Shown: piece by piece, positions 1 through 7,755 of the stretch
How the letters are laid out: each line of letters opens with the position of its first letter
How positions within the stretch are numbered: the first letter of the stretch is position 1
DNA from: Cybelea sp963824595
Lineage (GTDB): Bacteria; Vulcanimicrobiota; Vulcanimicrobiia; Vulcanimicrobiales; Vulcanimicrobiaceae
Length of the DNA stretch: 64,000 bases
Direction: 5' to 3'
Assembly: GCA_963824595.1 (NCBI GenBank)
Contig: CAWGPY010000010.1
Location: forward strand, 124,001-188,000
Position numbers and translations under genes: made by a program
Notes under the pieces: generated by a model
The model's input: the letters and a program-made list of their open reading frames with translations, nothing else
Databases searched by the model: none
What the model was told of the DNA's origin: nothing

Positions 1-2526
1 GGTGACGTGCTTCTGCAGCGATTGCAGCACCTGGCCCGAGCTCACGCCGAAGCCCGGCGACGCGTCCACCTCGTAGGCGTTGTACTCGTTGTAGCGCATG
101 ATGGCGACGTTGTTCGTCTCCATCTTCTGCGTCAGGAACTGGCTCACGGGCATCATCGCGCCGGCGGAGTTGGCCACGAAGATCCGCGTGAAGTCCGTGG
201 GCGTCGTGCGCTGCTTGGCCTTGGCCTGCACGATCACCTGATACGAACGCGTTCCGTAGTCGAAGAAGTTGATGAACGACGAGCCCGTCGTGGCGTTGAT
301 CGTGTCGAAGAACGCGCTCGGCGTCACGCCGAACGCGAGCGCCTTCGACCGGTTGAAGACCGTCGCGAAATAGGTGCCGGTGAAGATCGTCGGGGTGCGC
401 ACCTGCGAGAGCGTCTTGTCCTGCTTCGCCGCGCCGAGCACGGCGTTGCCCACCTTGTTGAGCGTCGGCAGGCCGAGGTTGTTGATGTCCTCGATTTCGA
501 TCGCCATGCTGCCGGTCGAGCCGAGCCCGGGGATCGCCGGCGGATTTGCGGGAAGCGCCGTAAGGTTCGGGATCTTCTGGAACTGCGTGTAGAGATCGTA
601 CTGCAGCGCGAGCGCCGAGTTCTCGACGCCGTGCCGTTCCGAGAGCGGCTTGAGCTGAAGGAAGAGCGTGGCCTGGTTCGAGCTGTTGTTCGCGAAGCCG
701 AAGCCGATGCCCGACGTCACGGCCTCGGCCTGCGGCATCTTCAGCATCAGACCTTCGAGGCGCTTGACCATCGCGGTCGTCTGATCGATCGACGACTGAA
801 TCGGCAGGCTCACGATGATGTAGAGCAGACTCTGGTCCTCGTTCGGCAGAAAGCCCGTCGGCGTGATCTTGAACATCAGCCCGAGCAGCGCGAGTCCGCC
901 GACGAAGACGGCGATCACCACGCGCTGCCGCCGGATCAGGCGCGGAACGAGTCCCTGATACCAGTTCGTCAGCGCGTGCAGCCGGTGGTTGAACCACAGC
1001 AAAAAGCGATTGGTCGTGGGCTCGGCGCCGTGCACCAGCTTGTAGGTGAGCACCGGGGCGAGCGTCATCGCGGTGAAGAGCGAGATGCCGATGGATGCCG
1101 CCATCGTGAGCGCGAACTGCTGGAACAGCAGCCCGGTCGTGCCGGGCAGGAACGCCACGGGGATGAAGACCGACATCAGCACGAGCGACGTCGCGACGAC
1201 GGCGCCCCCGATCTCGCGCATCGCTCGCGCGGTGGCCTCGAACGGACTGCTCTTGTCGTCAACGATGTGCCGCACGATGTTTTCGAGCACGACGATCGCA
1301 TCGTCCACCACCAGGCCCGTCGCGAGCGTCAATCCGAAGAGCGTGAGCGTGTTGATCGAGAACCCGAGCAGCTTCATCGCCGCGAACGTGCCGATCAGCG
1401 AGACCGGAATCGTGATGGACGGGATCAGCGTGCTGTGCCAGCTCTGCAGGAAGATGAAGATCACGAGCACGACCAGCAGGATCGCGATCAGCAGCGTCAC
1501 GACCACTTCCTTGATCGAGGCCTGCACGAAGTCGGACGTGTCGAAGGCCACCTTGTAGGCGATGCCGGTCGGCATCGTCTGCGCGATCCGGGCCATCGTC
1601 GCGCGCACGTCCTTGGAGATCTGCAGCGAGTTGGCCGTGGGCTCGCCCTCGATCGCCAGCACGACGGCCGTCTGGCCGTTGTAGCGCGCCGACGTGACGT
1701 AGTTCTGCGCGCCCAGCTCGACCTGCGCCACGTCGCCCAGCCGCAGGTAGCCGCCGTTGGGCTGGGCCTGCACGACGATCTGTTTGAACTCCTCCGGCGT
1801 CTGCAGCCGGCCGTTGATCGAGATCGGAATCTGGAACGGCTGCGACCCCGTGGTCGGGGGCTGGCCGATCGCGCCCGGCGCGACGTCGGCGTTGTTCTGC
1901 TTGATGACGTTGATGATCGTGTCGAGCGAGATGTTGTTGGACTCGAGCTTGTGCGGATCCACCCAGATCCGCATGCCGTAGGTGCGATCGCCCAGCACCT
2001 CGACCTGGCCGACGCCGGGCACGCGCTTGAGGTTCTCGATCACGTTGAGGTCGGCGTAGTTGCTGACGGCGATGTCGGAGACGGCCGAGCTGGTGGAGAG
2101 CATCGCCACCGCCAGCGTGATGTTGCCCGAGCTCTTCTCGACGCTGACGCCCTGGTTCTGCACCGCCTGCGGCAGCTGCGAGAGCGTGAGGTCGACGCCG
2201 TGCTGCACGTTGGTCTGGTCGGTCGTGGGGTTGGTGCCGAGGGCGAACGTGCACGTGATGACGCTCGTGCCGTTGGCGCTGGAGTACGACTGCATGTATT
2301 GCAGGCCGTCGGCGCCGTTGATGTTGATCTCGAGCGGCGTCGTCACCGAGCGCATCACCATCTCGGCGGTAGCGCCGGGATACTGCGACGTGACCGTGAC
2401 CGTCGGCGGCGAGATCTGGGGATACTGCGAGACCGGCAGCGTGGTGATCGTGATCAAGCCCGCCAGCAGGACGACAAAGCTCATAACGCCGGCAAATAGC
2501 GGACGTTTGAGGAAGAACTCGATCAC
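1..2526 (-). CDS. RND multidrug efflux transporter, HAE1/AcrB type (3' end outside window)
   Basis: Inner-membrane pump subunit of a tripartite efflux system that uses proton influx to export hydrophobic compounds. The frame is open from the GTG at 2526 to the window edge, 842 codons, so about 200 C-terminal residues are missing. The N-terminus MIEFFLKRPLFAGV is the usual start of the family with transmembrane helix 1, followed by the periplasmic porter region. The proton-relay aspartate pair is at residues 408-409 within LVVDDAIVVLENI, matching Asp407/Asp408 of AcrB. The last visible residues belong to the second porter repeat. No adaptor gene lies upstream, where an unrelated lipoprotein gene ends 59 bases away; an adaptor or outer-membrane channel could lie beyond the left edge. 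No clear Shine-Dalgarno precedes the GTG, but the family N-terminus supports it. Substrates cannot be inferred. Confidence 0.93.
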   Translation of the reverse strand, partial: MIEFFLKRPLFAGVMSFVVLLAGLITITTLPVSQYPQISPPTVTVTSQYPGATAEMVMRSVTTPLEININGADGLQYMQSYSSANGTSVITCTFALGTNPTTDQTNVQHGVDLTLSQLPQAVQNQGVSVEKSSGNITLAVAMLSTSSAVSDIAVSNYADLNVIENLKRVPGVGQVEVLGDRTYGMRIWVDPHKLESNNISLDTIINVIKQNNADVAPGAIGQPPTTGSQPFQIPISINGRLQTPEEFKQIVVQAQPNGGYLRLGDVAQVELGAQNYVTSARYNGQTAVVLAIEGEPTANSLQISKDVRATMARIAQTMPTGIAYKVAFDTSDFVQASIKEVVVTLLIAILLVVLVIFIFLQSWHSTLIPSITIPVSLIGTFAAMKLLGFSINTLTLFGLTLATGLVVDDAIVVLENIVRHIVDDKSSPFEATARAMREIGGAVVATSLVLMSVFIPVAFLPGTTGLLFQQFALTMAASIGISLFTAMTLAPVLTYKLVHGAEPTTNRFLLWFNHRLHALTNWYQGLVPRLIRRQRVVIAVFVGGLALLGLMFKITPTGFLPNEDQSLLYIIVSLPIQSSIDQTTAMVKRLEGLMLKMPQAEAVTSGIGFGFANNSSNQATLFLQLKPLSERHGVENSALALQYDLYTQFQKIPNLTALPANPPAIPGLGSTGSMAIEIEDINNLGLPTLNKVGNAVLGAAKQDKTLSQVRTPTIFTGTYFATVFNRSKALAFGVTPSAFFDTINATTGSSFINFFDYGTRSYQVIVQAKAKQRTTPTDFTRIFVANSAGAMMPVSQFLTQKMETNNVAIMRYNEYNAYEVDASPGFGVSSGQVLQSLQKHVT

Positions 2527-2585
2527 GAAATCAGCGTTCGCAAGCTACCGGGCGGAATTCCTGGCACCGCGCTCGCTCGGCCCCT

Positions 2586-4238
2586 TTAGAGGCGCCACCG
2601 ATCCGCGTTCCACGTCGGCAAGAACGCGTTGGGCGCGAAGCCGTGCAGCCGCTTTCGATACGCGTAGATGTAATCGGCGTTGAAAAGATAGAGCACGGGC
2701 ACCGCGGCGGCGACGATCCGCCCGATTTGCCCGTAGAGGCGCTTGCGCGTCGCGTCGTCGGTCGCGCTCAGCGCCGCGCGCTCGAGACGCTCGACCTGCG
2801 GATCGCACCAGTGCATGTAGTTCGAGGCGCCGCCGCATCCGAGCACCGCCGAGTCGTCGGGGTCGGCGCCCATCGTCCAGGGCACGTAGGCGATGTCGAA
2901 GGCGCCCGACGCCAGCACCCCGGTGCGCGGCAGGAAGAGCTGCGCGTTGCTCACCGCCTTGACGGTGACGTCGATGCCGCGCTGGCGCAGCTCGGCCGCA
3001 ACGGTCGCGGCCACCCGCACGCCCGTGGCGCTCTCGGGAAATTGAACGTAGGTGAAGCGCAGCGGCACGCCCGCGCGGCGGCGCATTCCGTCGGGGCCCC
3101 GCCGCCAGCCCGCGGCATCGAGCAGACGATCGGCGCCGGCGGGGTCGAACGCCGGCTCGCGCACGGCGGGATCGAACGCCCACGAGAACCGCGGCTGAAT
3201 GACGTTGGTAACGGGATAGTAGCCCAGCGTGATCTTGCGCGAGATCGCCTCGCGGTCCACCGACATCGCCAGCGACCGGCGCACGCGCACGTCGTCGAGC
3301 GGAGAGTGCGCGGTGTTGAACGCGAGCCCCGCCACCACGGCGGTCGGCACCGCGACGAACCCGAAGCGGGCGTCGCCGCGCAGCATCGCGAGCTGCGCGG
3401 GCGCCACCAGATTCCAGTCGAGCGCGCCCGATTGCAGCAGCAGCAGGTTGGTGGACGGCGCAGGAATCACGCTCACGGCCAGGGCGGCGACCTTCGGCGC
3501 GCCGCGCCAGTAGCGCGGGTTCGCCGCGTAGCGCAGCCCCTCGCCACGCCGCCACTCGACGAACCGGTAGGGGCCGTCGCCGACCGCCGGAGCTGCATTG
3601 AACGGTGCGCTCGCGAGCGGCGTCTGCGCTCGCAGCACGTGCGCCGGCAAGACGAACTGCGGCGAGAACCCGTAGGAGAAGTACGTCATCACGGCCGGCG
3701 CCCAGGCGCGCGAGAGATGGAACACGACGGTGCGGGCGCCGCGCGCGTACGCGCGGTCGATCAAGTCGTAGCCTTCGTGCGACCGCACCGGGTTGCGCGG
3801 ATCGAGGATCGCGTGGAGCGTGAAGAGCACGTCGTCCGCGGTCACCGGACGGCCGTCGCTCCAGCGCACGCCGTCGCGCAGGCGGTAGACGATGGTGCGG
3901 CCGTCGGCCGAGAGGCCGCCGTTGGCCCGCGTTGGGATCTCGCGCAGGAGCGCGGGCTGCGGGCGACCCCGCGCGTCCAGGTCCACGAACGGCTCGAAGA
4001 CCAGCCGGGCGACCTGCTGTTCGACCGAAGCGGCGTCGGGGTTGACGAACAGGGGATTGAGGGTGCGGGGGTCGGCCGCCAGGTCGAAGCGCACCACGCC
4101 GGGCGGCGGGGCCGAGGACGGGCCGGAGCAGCCCCCGGCCAGGGCCAGGACGGCAAGCAGCGGCGCCGTTCGTCGGATGGCCCTTGCGCCGAACGGATAG
4201 GCGGTGTTATTGTGATAGTGCCGAAAAATGTTCGGCAA
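2586..4238 (-). CDS. ABC transporter solute-binding lipoprotein, family 5 (peptide/nickel type)
   Basis: Periplasmic, lipid-anchored binding protein of the SBP_bac_5 family, which feeds peptides or similar solutes to an ABC permease. A hydrophobic stretch ends in the lipobox LAGGC, and the body carries family features such as DLAADPRTLNPLF near the N-terminus and RRSLAMSVDREAI centrally. The TTG at 4238 is chosen because a perfect AGGAGG lies four bases upstream (4243-4248 on the plus strand). An ATG at 4271 is in frame but would lie deeper in the opposing regulator gene. About 550 residues, normal for the family. No permease or ATPase gene is adjacent, so it may serve a transporter encoded elsewhere. 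Its 5' end overlaps the 5' end of the divergent Lrp-type gene, so the two probably share control. Confidence 0.85.
   Translation of the reverse strand: MPNIFRHYHNNTAYPFGARAIRRTAPLLAVLALAGGCSGPSSAPPPGVVRFDLAADPRTLNPLFVNPDAASVEQQVARLVFEPFVDLDARGRPQPALLREIPTRANGGLSADGRTIVYRLRDGVRWSDGRPVTADDVLFTLHAILDPRNPVRSHEGYDLIDRAYARGARTVVFHLSRAWAPAVMTYFSYGFSPQFVLPAHVLRAQTPLASAPFNAAPAVGDGPYRFVEWRRGEGLRYAANPRYWRGAPKVAALAVSVIPAPSTNLLLLQSGALDWNLVAPAQLAMLRGDARFGFVAVPTAVVAGLAFNTAHSPLDDVRVRRSLAMSVDREAISRKITLGYYPVTNVIQPRFSWAFDPAVREPAFDPAGADRLLDAAGWRRGPDGMRRRAGVPLRFTYVQFPESATGVRVAATVAAELRQRGIDVTVKAVSNAQLFLPRTGVLASGAFDIAYVPWTMGADPDDSAVLGCGGASNYMHWCDPQVERLERAALSATDDATRKRLYGQIGRIVAAAVPVLYLFNADYIYAYRKRLHGFAPNAFLPTWNADRWRL
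4219..4237. promoter_or_regulatory. Perfect 19-bp palindrome, candidate Lrp-type operator
   Basis: The sequence reads TGCCGAA, five bases, TTCGGCA: two perfect 7-base arms. It sits where the 5' ends of the binding-protein gene and the Lrp/AsnC gene meet. Lrp-family proteins bind imperfect palindromes of about this size and commonly repress their own gene, so it is a good candidate autoregulatory site. It could control both divergent genes. That use is inferred from position and symmetry only. Confidence 0.5.
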
Positions 4239-4248
4239 AAAACCTCCT

Positions 4249-4725
4249 ATGTCGAATATGGTGCTGATCAACGACGAGCTCGACGAGCTCGACCTTCAAC
4301 TCCTCGACGCGTTGCAGCGCAACGCGCGCTCGACCTTTACCGAACTGGGGTTGGTCGTCGGCCTCAAGGCACCCGCCGTTCACGATCGCGTTAAGCGCTT
4401 GGAACAGCGCGGCTACATTCGAGGCTACTCCGCGCAGCTCGACGCGGAGCGGCTCGGGCTGCACCTCACCGCCTTCGTCAGCTGTTACACGTCGCCCGAC
4501 TGCGCGTACGACGAGTTCACGCGCCGCTTGAGCGAGATGCCCGAGATCTGCGAGGTGCATTCGGTAGCCGGCGAAGAGACGTTCCTCTGTAAGGTGGTCA
4601 CCCGTTCGACGCAGCATCTCGACGAGCTGCTCGCGCGCCTCAAGGCGACGCCCGGAATGGCGCGCACGCGCACGACGGTGGTGCTCAGCATGCCGTTCGA
4701 GCGCGGCGGCGTGACCGTGCGATGA
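4249..4725 (+). CDS. Lrp/AsnC family transcriptional regulator
   Basis: DNA-binding regulator that senses an amino acid or related metabolite. The N-terminal winged-helix region LDELDLQLLDALQRNARS is typical of the family, followed by a C-terminal RAM ligand-binding domain (roughly residues 70-150). Possible ATG starts are 4228, 4249 and 4258. The first lies inside the palindrome at 4219-4237, so a later start is preferred; 4249 gives 158 residues, near the usual 150-160. No start has a convincing Shine-Dalgarno. The gene overlaps the next by the four bases ATGA, so it is co-transcribed with the diaminohexanoate dehydrogenase and lysine aminomutase genes. A role as lysine-responsive regulator of that operon is a reasonable inference. 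Confidence 0.88.
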   Translation: MSNMVLINDELDELDLQLLDALQRNARSTFTELGLVVGLKAPAVHDRVKRLEQRGYIRGYSAQLDAERLGLHLTAFVSCYTSPDCAYDEFTRRLSEMPEICEVHSVAGEETFLCKVVTRSTQHLDELLARLKATPGMARTRTTVVLSMPFERGGVTVR

Positions 4726-5789
4726 GCGCCCCCGCCGCGTCGCGCTGCCATCCGCTCGGCGCGCACCGCGTGCTCGAGCCGGCGGGCGCCATGCCGCAAG
4801 ACGCGTGGCGCGTTGACAACACGCCCGTCGCCGGAACGCACGAGCTGCTCTGCGAGGTCGAGGTGCTCAACATCGACTCCGCGTCGTTCAAGCAGATCCG
4901 CGACGCGTGCGATGCCGACGCCGCGCGCATCGGCGAGCACGTCGCCGCGATCGTGGCGCAGCGCGGCAAGCAGCACAACCCCGTGACCGGAAGCGGCGGC
5001 ATGTTCGTCGGCCGCGTGCTCGAGGTCGGCGAGGGCCTGCGCGCGGCAGTCGACCTGCGCGCGGGCGAGCGCATCGCGTCGCTCGTCTCCCTGACGCTGA
5101 CGCCCCTGCAGATCGACGAAGTGCTCGACGTTGACGTCGCGACCGGTCGGATCTGGGTGCGCGGCAAGGCGATTCTCTTCGAGAGCGCGCTCTGGGCGCG
5201 GTTGCCCGACGACGTTGACGAGGGCGTGGCGCTGGCGGTGTTCGACGTCGCCGGTGCGCCCGCGCAGGTTCGCAAACTCTGCGCGCCGGGTCAGACCGTG
5301 GTCGTGATCGGCGCCGACGGCAAGAGCGGATTGCTCTCGTGCGCGCAGGCCAAGGAGCGCGTCGGCGCCGGCGGCCGCGTGATCGGCATCGTTCCCGACG
5401 CCTCCACGAAGGCCGCGCAACTGCTGCTGCGCTGCGGCCTGGTCGACGAACTGCTCGTCGCCGACGCGCGCGACGCGCTCGGCGCGAGCGAACTCGTCGC
5501 GGCCGTCGCGCCGCAGCTCGCCGACCTGGTGATCAACTGCGTCAACGTGCCGGGAACCGAGCTCGCCTCCATCCTGTGCGCGCGCGACGACGGGACCGTG
5601 TATTTCTTTTCGATGTCCACGTCGTTCACGGCGGCGGCGCTGGGCGCCGAGGGCGCCGGCCGCGACGTCACGATGATGATCGGCAACGGCTACACCAAAG
5701 GGCACGCTGAGACGGCGATTCAGACGCTCCGCGACCGCCCCGAACTCCACGACCATTTCAACGCGATCTACGCGAGGAAGCAACCATGA
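4722..5789 (+). CDS. kdd: L-erythro-3,5-diaminohexanoate dehydrogenase
   Basis: Oxidative deamination of 3,5-diaminohexanoate to 5-amino-3-oxohexanoate with NAD(P)+, a step of the lysine fermentation route that begins with lysine 2,3-aminomutase. The 355-residue product has the family hallmarks: an N-terminal GAHRVLEPAGAMPQDAW block, then EVEVLNIDSASFKQI, a GGMFVGRV loop, and a Rossmann-type nucleotide-binding half starting at VVVIGADGKSG. The ATG overlaps the upstream regulator's TGA and the stop overlaps the kamA start (ATGA both times), so the three genes form one translationally coupled unit. The intermediate enzyme, beta-lysine 5,6-aminomutase, and the downstream cleavage enzyme are not in this window, so the pathway is incomplete here. 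Confidence 0.88.
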   Translation: MSAPAASRCHPLGAHRVLEPAGAMPQDAWRVDNTPVAGTHELLCEVEVLNIDSASFKQIRDACDADAARIGEHVAAIVAQRGKQHNPVTGSGGMFVGRVLEVGEGLRAAVDLRAGERIASLVSLTLTPLQIDEVLDVDVATGRIWVRGKAILFESALWARLPDDVDEGVALAVFDVAGAPAQVRKLCAPGQTVVVIGADGKSGLLSCAQAKERVGAGGRVIGIVPDASTKAAQLLLRCGLVDELLVADARDALGASELVAAVAPQLADLVINCVNVPGTELASILCARDDGTVYFFSMSTSFTAAALGAEGAGRDVTMMIGNGYTKGHAETAIQTLRDRPELHDHFNAIYARKQP

Positions 5790-7168
5790 CCGACACGCTC
5801 GCAACGCACCACCTCAAGCCGCCGGCGCCGCCGGAGCAGTTCGAGTACAAGAACCTCAAACAGGGAGAGTTCTGGCGTCACATCCCGGCGTACGCGCAGG
5901 TGGACGAGGCGACGTTCCTCGACCATCTCTGGCAGCAGCGGCAATCGGTGAAGACGGCCGGCGAGCTGCTGCAGACCATCCGCGAGGTGTGCTCGCCGGA
6001 TTTCTACCGCGATGCCGAGGCCGGTTTCGCGCAGGCTCCCATGGCGGTGCGCGTCTCGCCGTACGCGATCGCGTTGATCGACTGGAACGATCCGGTGAAC
6101 GACCCGATCCGCCGGCAGTTCATCCCGCTTGCCTCGACGTTGCTGCCCGACCACCCGCGGTTGACGCTCGACTCGCTGCACGAACAGGAAGACTCGCCGG
6201 TGCCGGGGCTCGTGCACCGCTACGTGGACAAGGCGCTGTTTCTGCCGCTCAACGTCTGCCCCGTCTACTGCCGGTTCTGCACGCGCAGCTACGCGATCGG
6301 CCCCGACACGGAGAACGTGGATAAGGTCGCGCTGGCCAAGACGCCCAAGCAGTGGGACGACGCGTTTGCGTACATTGCGGGACGCCCGGAGCTCGAAGAC
6401 ATCGTGATCTCGGGCGGCGACGTGTACCAGCTGCCGCCGAAGAACGTCGAGCTGATCGGCAACGCGCTGCTGGACATCCCGCACGTCCGCCGGATGCGCT
6501 TCGCGACCAAAGGCCCGGCCATCATGCCGATGAAGATCATCACCCACGGCGAGTGGCTCGACGCGATCACCGCGATCGTCGACCGCGGCCGCGCGATGGG
6601 CAAGGAGGTCGTGCTCCACACGCACTTCAACGCCCCCGAAGAGATCACGTGGATCACGCAGAAGGCGATGCGGATGCTCTTCGAGCGCGGCATCTTCACC
6701 CGCAACCAGTCGGTGCTCATCCGCGGCGTCAACGACACGCGCGAGCGCATGCAGCTGCTGGTCAAGCGGCTGGGACACGTGAACGTGCACCCCTACTACG
6801 TCTACATGCACGACATGGTCAAGGGCGTCGAGGAGCTGCGCACGACGATCGCGACCGCCACCGACACGGAGAAGTTCGTGCGCGGCAGCACCGCCGGCTT
6901 CAACACGCCGACGTTCGTCTGCGACGCGCCTGGCGGCGGCGGCAAGCGCGACGTGCACTCCTACGAGTACTACGACCGCACCAACGGCATCGCGGTGTAC
7001 GCCGCGCCGAGCGTCAAGCCCGGCAAGGCGTTCGTCTACTTCGACCCGATCGACCGGCTCTCGCCCGAGGCGCAGGCGCGCTGGGTGGTGCCGCAGATCG
7101 CCGACGAGATGATCCACGAGGCGGTGCGCCAGGCCGGCATCGGCGACCAGCAGCTCGTACTCGCCTAA
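5786..7168 (+). CDS. kamA: Lysine 2,3-aminomutase (radical SAM)
   Basis: Interconverts L-lysine and L-beta-lysine using an iron-sulfur cluster, S-adenosylmethionine and PLP. The radical SAM motif CPVYCRFC places the cluster cysteines at residues 158, 162 and 165 (CxxxCxxC), followed by the family context TRSYAIG. The 460-residue length is normal. The start overlaps the kdd stop by four bases, and the stop TAA shares a base with the next gene's ATG. In some bacteria this enzyme makes the osmolyte N-acetyl-beta-lysine with an acetyltransferase partner (ablB). The neighbouring kdd argues instead for lysine catabolism here. Confidence 0.95.
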   Translation: MTDTLATHHLKPPAPPEQFEYKNLKQGEFWRHIPAYAQVDEATFLDHLWQQRQSVKTAGELLQTIREVCSPDFYRDAEAGFAQAPMAVRVSPYAIALIDWNDPVNDPIRRQFIPLASTLLPDHPRLTLDSLHEQEDSPVPGLVHRYVDKALFLPLNVCPVYCRFCTRSYAIGPDTENVDKVALAKTPKQWDDAFAYIAGRPELEDIVISGGDVYQLPPKNVELIGNALLDIPHVRRMRFATKGPAIMPMKIITHGEWLDAITAIVDRGRAMGKEVVLHTHFNAPEEITWITQKAMRMLFERGIFTRNQSVLIRGVNDTRERMQLLVKRLGHVNVHPYYVYMHDMVKGVEELRTTIATATDTEKFVRGSTAGFNTPTFVCDAPGGGGKRDVHSYEYYDRTNGIAVYAAPSVKPGKAFVYFDPIDRLSPEAQARWVVPQIADEMIHEAVRQAGIGDQQLVLA

Positions 7169-7728
7169 TGAACGAGCGACGCTTCCGGCTCGATTTCGTC
7201 ATCGCACTCGGCGCGCTGCTCATCAGCACGGTGGCCGCCCTGGCCACCGTCTATCAGACCCGCGTTCTCGCGAGCCAGTTCAGCGCCGCGGTATGGCCGT
7301 ACGTCAGCTTCGACGACACGAACTCACCGACGTTCCTGGAGATCGACATCCGCAACGACGGGCTCGGGCCCGCCATAGTGCGCTCGGTGAAGCTGACCTG
7401 GGACGGTGCGCCGCAATCCTCGGTCGAGGCCATGTTCCGGACCCTTGCCAATCGCGACCCGCGGACCCTCCGCGCGATTCGCGCGGCGCTGCGCGCCGGG
7501 GAGGCGATGAAGCTCACCACCAGCACGCCCACCGCGGGCATGGTGATCCCTGCCAACTCGCAGCACACCGTGATCCGGATGGAGGGCGCGGTCATGGTTC
7601 AGCGCTTCCGACCCGAGATGTCGCGCTTCGGCATGTCGCTGTGCTACTGCTCGCTCACGGGAAGCTGCTGGACCCAAAGCTATCAGAACCGCGCCGGCGA
7701 ACCGACCAGCGCTCGATCCTGCGGCTGA
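7168..7728 (+). CDS. Membrane-anchored protein of unknown function
   Basis: A 186-residue protein whose ATG overlaps the last base of kamA, so it is the fourth gene of the lysine operon by position. Residues ~8-30 (FVIALGALLISTVAALATVY) form one membrane helix. The rest looks like a soluble domain with beta-rich character around DIRNDGLGPAIVRSVKLTW and several cysteines near the C-terminus (SLCYCSLTGSCW). I recognise no catalytic motif. An N-terminal anchor followed by an immunoglobulin-like region is my reading. Whether it takes part in lysine metabolism is unknown. Confidence 0.7.
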   Translation: MNERRFRLDFVIALGALLISTVAALATVYQTRVLASQFSAAVWPYVSFDDTNSPTFLEIDIRNDGLGPAIVRSVKLTWDGAPQSSVEAMFRTLANRDPRTLRAIRAALRAGEAMKLTTSTPTAGMVIPANSQHTVIRMEGAVMVQRFRPEMSRFGMSLCYCSLTGSCWTQSYQNRAGEPTSARSCG

Positions 7729-7755
7729 CGCTCGTTACCGATAAGGAGAATCCCG

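Noticed and set aside
7..2499. An 830-codon plus-strand frame opposite the RND gene, rich in Arg, His and Glu
   Set aside because: It is the antisense reading of a clear efflux-pump gene in GC-rich DNA. Similar long antisense frames occur over most genes here and show no domain or ribosome site.
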